From Bacteroidota bacterium (GTDB lineage Bacteria; Bacteroidota; Bacteroidia; Bacteroidales; JAADJA01), in contig JAJRTT010000228.1 of NCBI GenBank assembly GCA_024278155.1, forward strand, positions 1 to 16,243: a DNA stretch of 16,243 nt, in the 5' to 3' direction. Shown in pieces: positions 7,325 to 13,841 of the stretch (position 1 is its first letter; each line of letters starts with the position of its first letter). The notes beneath the pieces were generated by a model. The model saw only the letters and a list, made by a program, of their open reading frames with translations, was not told the DNA's origin and did no database searches. The translations under genes were made by a program, and so were the position numbers.

Positions 7325-8662
7325 TTACACAATCCCCTGATCCAACATGGCATTGGCAACTTTAAGGAATCCGGCAACGTTGGCCCCTTTTACATAATTG
7401 ATATAGCCATCGTCTTCCTTTCCATGGACCACACATGTTTTGTGAATGCTCTTCATAATATGGTGAAGTTTATCGTCCACCTCTTCGCTGGGCCAATTAA
7501 ACTTCATCGCGTTCTGCGACATCTCCAGGCCTGAGGTAGCAACACCACCTGCATTTACAGCCTTTCCCGGGCCAAAGAGCACCTTATTGTTAAGGAGCAC
7601 TTCAATGGCTTCTGGCGTGGAGGGCATATTTGCACCTTCTGCAACACAAGAGCACCCGTTCTTCACCAGGTTTTCGGCGTCTTCCTTATTCAATTCATTT
7701 TGAGTGGCACATGGAAGGGCAACATCACAAGGTGTTTCCCATGGATGTTTTCCCTGGAAGAAACGAGCTTCGGGGAACTCATAGGAATAAGGCTTCACGA
7801 TATCCTGATTTGAAGCCCTCAACCCCAACATATATTCTATCTTCTCACCGGAAATCCCATCCGGGTCAAAAATATATCCATCGGGGCCTGAAATCGTCAC
7901 AAGCTTTCCCCCAAGTTCATTGACCTTTTGCGCAGCTCCCCAGGCAACGTTGCCAAAACCTGAAATACAAACTGTTTTGCCTTCCAGGCTTTCGCCTTTG
8001 ATCGCCAGCATTTCCCGGGCAAAATAAACGGCCCCATATCCGGTAGCTTCGGGCCTGATCAGGCTACCGCCCCAGTTCAGGCCTTTACCGGTAAGTACGC
8101 CATGATGTTCGCGGGTAAGCTTTTTGTACATCCCAAACAAATATCCAATTTCTTTTCCGCCTACACCAATATCACCGGCCGGGACATCCATTTCAGGCCC
8201 GATAAGTTTCCAGAGCTCAAGCATAAACGCCTGGCAAAAACGCATGATTTCCCTGTCCGACTTGGCTTTTGGGTCAAAATCGGAACCTCCCTTTCCCCCA
8301 CCAATGGGCAAAGTTGTGAGGCTGTTCTTGAAGATTTGTTCAAAACCGAGAAATTTCAGGATGCTCAAATTCACACTTGGGTGAAAGCGCAATCCGCCTT
8401 TGTATGGCCCCAGCGCATTATTGAATTGCACCCTGTAGCCCAGGTTAACATGCACTTTACCGCTGTCGTCCACCCATGGGACTTTAAATGTCAATACCCT
8501 GTCGGGTTCGATTATCCTTTCGATAATCCCTGCGGATTCAAATTGGGGGTTTTGATTTACCACTTCTTCAATTGATTCGAGCACCTCTCTTACGGCTTGC
8601 AAATACTCAACCTCGCCCGGGTGTCTTTTGGTAAGATCGTTCATTGTTCTTTCAAGGTTCAT
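7325..8662 (-). CDS. gdhA: Glutamate dehydrogenase, hexameric type, predicted NAD-type
   Basis: This 445-residue enzyme catalyses reversible oxidative deamination of glutamate to 2-oxoglutarate and ammonia in the cytoplasm. Substrate-site residues are in place: K88 in GPYKGG, K112, K124 in GGGKGGSDFD, and the catalytic D164 in PAGDIGVGG. The coenzyme fold has SGFGNVAWGAA (234-244) and ISGPDGY (257-263). F236, P260 and D261 correspond, from memory, to the residues that give Clostridium symbiosum GDH its NAD preference, whereas NADP enzymes carry Ser at the first two. An NAD-linked enzyme is therefore predicted. It is divergent from a second gdh gene on the plus strand and shares its upstream spacer. 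The length is full for the family. No clear terminator was seen downstream. Confidence 0.92.
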   Translation of the reverse strand: MNLERTMNDLTKRHPGEVEYLQAVREVLESIEEVVNQNPQFESAGIIERIIEPDRVLTFKVPWVDDSGKVHVNLGYRVQFNNALGPYKGGLRFHPSVNLSILKFLGFEQIFKNSLTTLPIGGGKGGSDFDPKAKSDREIMRFCQAFMLELWKLIGPEMDVPAGDIGVGGKEIGYLFGMYKKLTREHHGVLTGKGLNWGGSLIRPEATGYGAVYFAREMLAIKGESLEGKTVCISGFGNVAWGAAQKVNELGGKLVTISGPDGYIFDPDGISGEKIEYMLGLRASNQDIVKPYSYEFPEARFFQGKHPWETPCDVALPCATQNELNKEDAENLVKNGCSCVAEGANMPSTPEAIEVLLNNKVLFGPGKAVNAGGVATSGLEMSQNAMKFNWPSEEVDDKLHHIMKSIHKTCVVHGKEDDGYINYVKGANVAGFLKVANAMLDQGIV

Positions 8663-8784
8663 GACAATAGATTTTAAAGGGTTGTTAAAAAATTCATCTG
8701 ATATTAATAAATCACAAATACACCAATTGCAAAAACCATAATTAATTGTTGCAAATAAAAACTAATTTATTGATAATCACCAAC

Positions 8785-8818
8785 TAAATCCATTGTTAAT
8801 AAATTAACAATGGATTTA
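8785..8818. promoter_or_regulatory. Perfect 16-bp inverted repeat, candidate operator
   Basis: TAAATCCATTGTTAAT (8785-8800) and ATTAACAATGGATTTA (8803-8818) are exact reverse complements separated by two bases. There is no T-run on either side, so a terminator is unlikely. The dyad lies 122 bp upstream of the minus-strand gdh start and 267 bp upstream of the plus-strand gdh start. A regulator binding site controlling one or both genes is the simplest reading, but the protein is unknown. An extruded cruciform or a mobile palindrome cannot be excluded. Confidence 0.6.
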
Positions 8819-9002
8819 AAAAGTTTGCAAATGTGAACTTAATCCAAATACCATCCAAACAAAAAGGCAAAAATATTTCTTATTTAAAAATATTATATAT
8901 TGTTATTTTTTTCACAAAGGTAAATAAGCCTACAATCCTTTAGTATCAAGCAACTCAAAGTTCAACAAGCTGTTTTGTTGATGAATTGCCCTAAAATTTC
9001 TT

Positions 9003-9032
9003 TTTGAGAATTAATAATTTTATTTAATATTG
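9003..9032 (+). promoter_or_regulatory. Candidate promoter of the plus-strand gdh gene
   Basis: TTTG (9003-9006) and TAATATTG (9025-9032) are 18 bp apart. The second element differs from TAnnTTTG at one position. This would place transcription start near 9039, leaving a 5' leader of about 45 bases before the ATG at 9086. Confidence 0.5.
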
Positions 9033-9085
9033 CGCCATATAAAAAACACTAAACACTAATTAGTTAATTTAAAGATAGTTACATT

Positions 9086-10432
9086 ATGGCAAACGAACAA
9101 TTATTAAACGATTTTATGGCAAAAGTAATTGCCAGGAATCCAAATGAAGCTGAATTTCACCAGGCAGTTGAGGAAGTGGCAATGACAGTCCTCCCTTTTA
9201 TCGAAGAAAACCCAAAATACAAGGCTGCAAAAGTCCTTGAAAGGATGACGGAACCTGAAAGGGTTATCCTATTCAGGGTACCCTGGGTCGATGACAAAGG
9301 TGAAATCCAAATCAACAAAGGTTACAGAATTGAAATGAACAGCGCCATTGGCCCTTACAAAGGCGGTTTGCGTTTCCATCCTACGGTAAACCTTGGAATC
9401 CTCAAATTCCTTGCTTTCGAGCAAGTGTTGAAAAACAGCCTTACCACACTTCCCATGGGTGGTGGTAAAGGGGGTTCTGATTTCGATCCCAAAGGAAAGT
9501 CAGATGCAGAAGTGATGCGTTTTACCCAAAGCTTTATGTCAGAATTGTTCCGTCATATCGGGCCCAACACTGACGTTCCTGCAGGTGACATCGGAGTAGG
9601 TGGCCGCGAAATCGGCTTCATGTTCGGCCAGTACAAAAGGCTCAGAAATGAATTTACAGGTGTCCTCACAGGTAAAGGAATCGAGTGGGGCGGAAGTTTG
9701 ATCCGTCCGGAAGCCACAGGTTACGGTCAGGTATATTTTGCAGAAGAGATGCTGAAAACCCGTGGTGACAGCTTAAAAGGCAAAATCTGTACAGTTTCCG
9801 GTTCTGGTAACGTTGCCCAATACGCAACCGAAAAAGTTACTGAATTAGGTGGCAAAGTGGTTACACTTTCTGACTCTGCCGGGTTTGTTTATGATCCAGA
9901 AGGAGTTGATGCAGAAAAACTTGCTTTCGTCATGTACCTGAAAAACGAAAAAAGAGGCCGCATCAAAGAATATGCTGAAAAATACGGATGTGAATATCAT
10001 GAAGGACAACGCCCATGGGGCATCAAGTGTGATGTTGCACTTCCTTCCGCAACACAAAACGAGGTGAACGAAGAAGAAGCCAAAACTCTTATTGCCAATG
10101 GTTGTTTCGTAGTTTCTGAAGGAGCCAATATGCCTTCCACGCCAGATGCTATCAACGTTTACATCGAAAACAAAATCCTTTATGGCCCGGCCAAAGCTGC
10201 CAATGCTGGTGGTGTTGCCGTTTCAGGTCTTGAAATGTCGCAAAACTCAATGCGTTACGGATGGTCAAGGGAAGAAGTTGACACTAAACTCCGCAACATC
10301 ATGATCGACATCCATGACAATTGCGTGAAATATGGAACAGAGAAAGATGGTTATATCAACCATATGGTTGGGGCAAATATTGCCGGTTTCGTAAAAGTTG
10401 CCGATGCAATGCTGGCACAGGGAATTGTTTAA
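9086..10432 (+). CDS. gdhA: Glutamate dehydrogenase, hexameric type, predicted NADP-type
   Basis: This 448-residue paralogue of the divergent gdh is closely similar throughout (GPYKGGLRFHP, LPMGGGKGGSDFDPK, PAGDIGVGG). K92, K116, K128 and D168 are at the substrate and catalytic positions. Its coenzyme site differs: SGSGNVAQYA (238-247) and LSDSAGF (261-267) place S240 and S264 where the neighbour has Phe and Pro. These serines are typical of NADP-dependent enzymes such as E. coli GdhA, so ammonium assimilation with NADPH is the likely direction. The ATG at 9086 gives a standard N-terminus and a candidate promoter lies upstream. A strong terminator follows directly, so the gene is probably monocistronic. 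Confidence 0.93.
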   Translation: MANEQLLNDFMAKVIARNPNEAEFHQAVEEVAMTVLPFIEENPKYKAAKVLERMTEPERVILFRVPWVDDKGEIQINKGYRIEMNSAIGPYKGGLRFHPTVNLGILKFLAFEQVLKNSLTTLPMGGGKGGSDFDPKGKSDAEVMRFTQSFMSELFRHIGPNTDVPAGDIGVGGREIGFMFGQYKRLRNEFTGVLTGKGIEWGGSLIRPEATGYGQVYFAEEMLKTRGDSLKGKICTVSGSGNVAQYATEKVTELGGKVVTLSDSAGFVYDPEGVDAEKLAFVMYLKNEKRGRIKEYAEKYGCEYHEGQRPWGIKCDVALPSATQNEVNEEEAKTLIANGCFVVSEGANMPSTPDAINVYIENKILYGPAKAANAGGVAVSGLEMSQNSMRYGWSREEVDTKLRNIMIDIHDNCVKYGTEKDGYINHMVGANIAGFVKVADAMLAQGIV

Positions 10433-10453
10433 TTCCCCTGATTCCAATAAAAG

Positions 10454-10484
10454 TACCCTGGCAGAAATGCCGGGGTATTTTTTT
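10454..10484 (+). terminator. Intrinsic terminator of the plus-strand gdh gene
   Basis: TACCCTGGCA (10454-10463) pairs with TGCCGGGGTA (10468-10477), with one T-G wobble, around a GAAA tetraloop. A run of seven T follows (10478-10484). It starts 21 bases after the stop codon. Confidence 0.9.
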
Positions 10485-10647
10485 GCCATGAACAATGATA
10501 TGCATGAAAATATTTTACTGCTTTAGCATTCCATTAAAACAAAAGGCAAGTATTATGGATATCCAAACTAAAAAACTTGAATTGTTAAATTGGATAATCC
10601 CAGTAAAAACAATTAACGCCCCATTGTTAGTTTCTTGAATAAATTAA

Positions 10648-10658
10648 TGTACCGTACA
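10648..10658. promoter_or_regulatory. 11-bp palindrome, candidate TetR-family operator
   Basis: TGTACCGTACA is a perfect palindrome around a central C. It occupies the place where the -33 element should lie relative to TACTTTTG at 10672-10679 (see next entry), 61 bp before the regulator's ATG. Autorepression by the TetR-type protein is inferred from position and symmetry only. Confidence 0.45.
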
Positions 10659-10671
10659 GGTATTATTTCCA

Positions 10672-10679
10672 TACTTTTG
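10672..10679 (+). promoter_or_regulatory. Candidate -7 element for the TetR-type gene
   Basis: TACTTTTG matches TAnnTTTG exactly, 40 bases before the ATG at 10719. No TTTG is found at the expected upstream distance; the palindrome lies there instead. This promoter falls inside the longer open frame that could begin at TTG 10635, which argues for the ATG start. Confidence 0.4.
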
Positions 10680-10718
10680 TTCCACAATTCATCTATTATC
10701 TTCACCAATCTCACATTC

Positions 10719-11357
10719 ATGGAAGATCGTTTTTTGGAAATCCTCAAAGAAATAAGATATGCGGCCCGGGAAAAAAGGCTCAAAGATTTTTCATTTTACC
10801 AAATTGAAAAAAAAACCGGGATTACCAAAGATGAATTGACCCAACATGTAAAAAACAAGGCAGAACTGGTCGAAAAAATCCTTGACCTCGAAAGGCAAAA
10901 GTTTGAGAATATTTTCCTGGTACATAATTTTGAAGGGGTAAATGCCATCGACATATTGTTTACCGTAAGCAAAGAAGTTGCGAATAATTTTCTGCTGGTA
11001 AGCCCGGCCATCACAATTCATTTGAAGGAAAAATACCCGAAAATCTATCAAGCCCACTTCGACAAGCGCCTTGGTTTTATTTTTGACAAAATACAGATCA
11101 ATATCACCAAAGGGATCGGCCAGGGCATATATCGCGATGATTTGAGCATCGAACTTTTGGCCCGTCTCTATTTAAGCCGCCTCATCGATATCCACAACCC
11201 AGACCTTTTCCCCCCAGAGAAATTCTCATTTGAAACACTTTTTGAAGTAATGTTCGAAGACCTCGTCCGATCCATTGCCAAGCCCGATGGTATTGCCTAT
11301 TTTGAAAAGAAAAGAAAGGCGGTGAAATTTGAAGTGGATACCGTGAAAGGGAGTTAA
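10719..11357 (+). CDS. TetR/AcrR-family transcriptional regulator
   Basis: With the ATG at 10719 the protein has 212 residues, the usual TetR size. Residues about 22-50 (FSFYQIEKKTGITKDEL followed by TQHVKNKAELVEKIL) form the helix-turn-helix with the aromatic-poor 'HVKNKAEL' version of the YFKNKEDL signature. The rest is a helical ligand and dimerisation domain that gives no clue to the inducer. The tail is lysine-rich and extended. An in-frame TTG at 10635 would add 28 residues, but they would cover the putative promoter and do not look like a TetR N-terminus. The gene stands alone: upstream is the gdh terminator and downstream is dnaG in the opposite direction. Its targets are therefore unknown, apart from possible autoregulation at the 10648 palindrome. 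Confidence 0.7.
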   Translation: MEDRFLEILKEIRYAAREKRLKDFSFYQIEKKTGITKDELTQHVKNKAELVEKILDLERQKFENIFLVHNFEGVNAIDILFTVSKEVANNFLLVSPAITIHLKEKYPKIYQAHFDKRLGFIFDKIQINITKGIGQGIYRDDLSIELLARLYLSRLIDIHNPDLFPPEKFSFETLFEVMFEDLVRSIAKPDGIAYFEKKRKAVKFEVDTVKGS

Positions 11358-11396
11358 TGGAACCCAAAAACCGAAATACCTCCCTTGATATTTTTT
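11347..11396 (+). terminator. Possible terminator of the TetR-type gene
   Basis: AAGGGAG (11347-11353) pairs with CTCCCTT (11380-11386) across a 26-base loop. A short gap and six T (11391-11396) follow. It overlaps both the stop codon of this gene and the stop codon of the convergent dnaG. The long loop lowers confidence. Confidence 0.4.
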
Positions 11397-13350
11397 ACCG
11401 TGTTATCACCCTGCCCATCAAGCTGTTGATTTCCCGGCTCGTTTCCTTTAGGTTTTTCAGCTCATTGAGCAGGATAAGCAAATCTTCATCATTTTCAACT
11501 GCCTTCAATTTCTCTTGGTTTTTATGCACCAACTCTTCTATCCGTTTGGCCTTAAAAGACAAAACCGCATTTTCGACCGCTTGTAACAATTTCCCTTTTT
11601 CAGTGGTCACAATAACACGGGCCACTTCCTCCCAGTTCTTGCTTAGCTCATAAGGTGTCGTCAGAAGGTCAATGGCTGCTTTCGATACTTTTTGGTTTTC
11701 ATGGTTAATGAAATACTTATCCTCGGGAATTTCATCCTTCCCAAGCATTTCAGCATATTCATCAAAAACAAACTGGTATTCGCCATTGTTGAACTTAATT
11801 TCATCGGCATTCAAATCATCTACGATAAACCTTGCGACCGATACGGTTTCGGTAGCGGGATGGCCATGCCCATCATCGACATCAAGGGTCAAGTCCTCAT
11901 GGCCATAATTCAACAACAGCCGGATGATATCTTTTTCCTGGTACTCGGAATTGAGGAAATCAACTTCGATTTGCTGATGGTCGGGTTGAGCTTCCACAAA
12001 AACCGGTGGCTGCGGTTCGGTAGGCGAAAGCTTGTTTTGCTTTTTGAATTTTTCGCGAAGGCGCTTGTTCAGCTCGTTCATCAGGGTCTGCTCGCCAATA
12101 TCCATCATGGAAGAGCATTCCTTTACATAGACCGAACGTGTGATCCCATCAGGGACAAGGGAAATACTTTGTACTATTTCCTTTATCAAACCCGCCTTCT
12201 TTACAGGATCGTCCTTGGTTTCTTTCAGGAGTATGCCTGTTTTGAAACGGATAAAATCCTTTGCATTGCCATCGAGGTACTCCTCCACTTCAATACTGCG
12301 GTGGCCCCTGACAAAGGAATCGGGGTCTTCTCCCGCAGGGAACATCACTATCTTCACGTTCATCCCCTGCCCCAAAACCATATCAATCCCACGGAAAGAG
12401 GCTTTCAGCCCGGCCTCGTCGCCATCGTACAATATCGTGATATTGGGCGTATATCTCCTGATAAGCCTGATCTGATCTTCGGTGAGCGAGGTGCCGGACG
12501 ATGCCACAACATTTTCAAAACCTGCCTGGTGCAATGAAATAACATCGGTATAGCCCTCTACCAAAAAGCAATTGTCCTTATTGATAATGGCGCTTTTGGC
12601 AAAATAAATCCCATAGAGGCTTTTGCTCTTATTGTATATGTACGATTCAGGGGAATTGATATACTTTGCAGCTTTGTCGTCCTTTTTCAAAATCCGTCCA
12701 CCAAAACCGATAACCCGCCCCGATAAATTATGGATGGGGAAAATAACCCGGCCCTTAAACCGATCGAAACGCTTCCCGTTTTTATCAATGGTAATCCCGG
12801 AAGCGGAAAGGAACTCCGGCTTAAAACCATTCTCCAGGGCATTTTTTGTAAAGGCGTCCCAGGAATCGGGGTTATAGCCCAATTCAAATTTTTCGATGGT
12901 GTTTTCCCTGAAATCACGGTTCTTGAAATAAGAGAGGCCAATGGATTTGCCTTCCTCGGAATTCAGGAGTTGACCGGTAAAATATTTTTGGGCAAAGGAA
13001 GTAACGGCATACAGGTTCTCCTTTTCGTTCATGGCCTGGATTTGCTCAGGTGTCTGTTCGTCCTCCTCTATTTCGACATTGTATTTTTTTGCCAAATACT
13101 TGAGCGCTTCGGGATAGCTGTAACGCTCATGCTCCATGATGAAATTAATGGAACCGCCCGCTTTTCCACAACCAAAGCATTTATAAATCCCTTTGGCCGG
13201 GGACACCGTAAAAGACGGGGTTTTTTCATTGTGGAATGGGCAAAGCCCAATATAATTCACCCCGCGCTTTTTCAAGGTGACAAAATCGCCCACCACCTCT
13301 TCCACGCGGGAGGTTTCGATAATAGTCTGTATGGTATCTTTTGAGATCAA
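11395..13350 (-). CDS. dnaG: DNA primase DnaG
   Basis: The protein is 651 residues from the TTG at 13350-13348, chosen because family members begin just before the 'ISKDTIQTIIETSRVEEVV' helix. A further in-frame TTG at 13386 would add 12 residues of no family resemblance. No ATG is available at either place. The N-terminal CHC2 zinc finger has C37, H40, C58 and C61 (LCPFHNEKTPSF, KCFGCGKAG). The TOPRIM catalytic core has E266 in LVEGYTD and the DGD triad at 309-311, with a further acidic AGEDPDSF segment near 340. The C-terminal third should bind the DnaB helicase. DnaG makes RNA primers for replication. It is not in the classical rpsU-dnaG-rpoD operon here, as is normal for Bacteroidota. It converges with the TetR-type gene with a gap of 37 bases. 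Confidence 0.95.
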   Translation of the reverse strand: MISKDTIQTIIETSRVEEVVGDFVTLKKRGVNYIGLCPFHNEKTPSFTVSPAKGIYKCFGCGKAGGSINFIMEHERYSYPEALKYLAKKYNVEIEEDEQTPEQIQAMNEKENLYAVTSFAQKYFTGQLLNSEEGKSIGLSYFKNRDFRENTIEKFELGYNPDSWDAFTKNALENGFKPEFLSASGITIDKNGKRFDRFKGRVIFPIHNLSGRVIGFGGRILKKDDKAAKYINSPESYIYNKSKSLYGIYFAKSAIINKDNCFLVEGYTDVISLHQAGFENVVASSGTSLTEDQIRLIRRYTPNITILYDGDEAGLKASFRGIDMVLGQGMNVKIVMFPAGEDPDSFVRGHRSIEVEEYLDGNAKDFIRFKTGILLKETKDDPVKKAGLIKEIVQSISLVPDGITRSVYVKECSSMMDIGEQTLMNELNKRLREKFKKQNKLSPTEPQPPVFVEAQPDHQQIEVDFLNSEYQEKDIIRLLLNYGHEDLTLDVDDGHGHPATETVSVARFIVDDLNADEIKFNNGEYQFVFDEYAEMLGKDEIPEDKYFINHENQKVSKAAIDLLTTPYELSKNWEEVARVIVTTEKGKLLQAVENAVLSFKAKRIEELVHKNQEKLKAVENDEDLLILLNELKNLKETSREINSLMGRVITR

Positions 13351-13480
13351 CGGAATAAATTTGTAAAACCCTAAATCCGCAAACAAAAACTTAATAAGCC
13401 ACGAATTTCACTAATTATCACGGATTTGTATCATTTAAACAATTAATTGTATTTGTGGTAAACCCGTCCACTTTATTGCA

Positions 13481-13503
13481 CCAAAAAAAACCTTTTGGTT
13501 TTT
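13481..13503 (-). terminator. Weak terminator-like hairpin
   Basis: Read on the minus strand, AAAAACC and GGTTTTT pair around AAAA and run into a short T tract. It lies between the secreted-protein gene and dnaG and could reduce read-through into dnaG. The stem is short and AT-rich, so this is tentative. Confidence 0.3.
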
Positions 13504-13539
13504 AGCTGATAATAAAAGGAAGCAAAGGTAAAAAGGAAA

Positions 13540-13690
13540 AGGATACTATTTAATTATTGTTTTTCACAAAATCTATTTTGTCCTTGTTGGTGACAACACC
13601 AACAAGGGGCAGGCAGGGTTTTCACAAAATTTTAAAACTTTTTGTCCTAGTTAGCGACAACACCAGCAAAGGGTATAGGATACTATTTAA
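13540..13690. repeat. Degenerate duplicated repeat with TTGGTG hairpin
   Basis: The 14-mer AGGATACTATTTAA occurs at 13540-13553 and exactly again at 13677-13690. Between them are two diverged units that each begin with TTTTCACAAAAT and end with an ACAACACCA(A/G)CAA string. In the first unit CCTTGTTGGTG (13582-13592) and CACCAACAAGG (13597-13607) form a perfect 11-bp stem around ACAA. In the second unit (13619-13673) the left arm is mutated and the stem is mostly lost. The pattern suggests tandem duplication followed by decay. Confidence 0.65.
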
Positions 13691-13776
13691 GGTTTAAAGT
13701 CAATATAGTTTTTCACACCTCCATAAATAACTACTATTGTGCCTATTGCCGACTGCGCCAACATGGGCAAATAAGA

Positions 13777-13809
13777 AAAGCCATCCAGTAATTTTTACTG
13801 AATGGCTTT
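13777..13809 (-). terminator. Intrinsic terminator of the secreted propeller protein gene
   Basis: The 15-base arms 13777-13791 and 13795-13809 pair around a 3-base loop, with a single mispair that becomes a T-G wobble in the minus-strand RNA. A T-rich tail follows on the minus strand. It starts 33 bases after the stop codon at 13842. A T-run on the other side means it could also act on plus-strand transcripts. Confidence 0.8.
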
Positions 13810-13841
13810 GAAACTTTTTTCGTTAACTGCAAATGCTGATA

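Larger units (their letters stand above)
8663..9085. other. 423-bp spacer between the divergent gdh genes
   Basis: This AT-rich spacer has no credible small gene. It holds a perfect 34-bp dyad (8785-8818), a weaker 7-bp stem (TCAACAA 8962-8968, TTGTTGA 8975-8981), and a promoter-like pair for the plus-strand gene at 9003-9032. I did not find a convincing TAnnTTTG promoter for the minus-strand gene. Confidence 0.7.
13351..13841. other. Repeat-rich spacer between dnaG and the secreted-protein gene
   Basis: No gene is evident. From left to right it holds three 9-bp CACGAATTT-like units (13400-13427), an A/T hairpin (13481-13503), a direct repeat enclosing two copies of a hairpin-forming unit (13540-13690), and the terminator of the gene to the right (13777-13809). 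It is the spacer with the highest density of short repeats in the window. Confidence 0.7.

Noticed and set aside
8663..8784. Promoter of the minus-strand gdh gene
   Set aside because: Several TTTG strings occur but none pairs with a good TAnnTTTG at the right spacing.
10635..10718. Extended N-terminus of the TetR-type regulator from TTG 10635
   Set aside because: The extra 28 residues do not resemble TetR proteins and would overlap the candidate promoter and palindrome.
11692..12537. Long plus-strand open frame opposite dnaG
   Set aside because: It is antisense to the strongly supported primase gene, has no recognisable motif, and arises from codon bias of the real gene. The same applies to 12730-13344.
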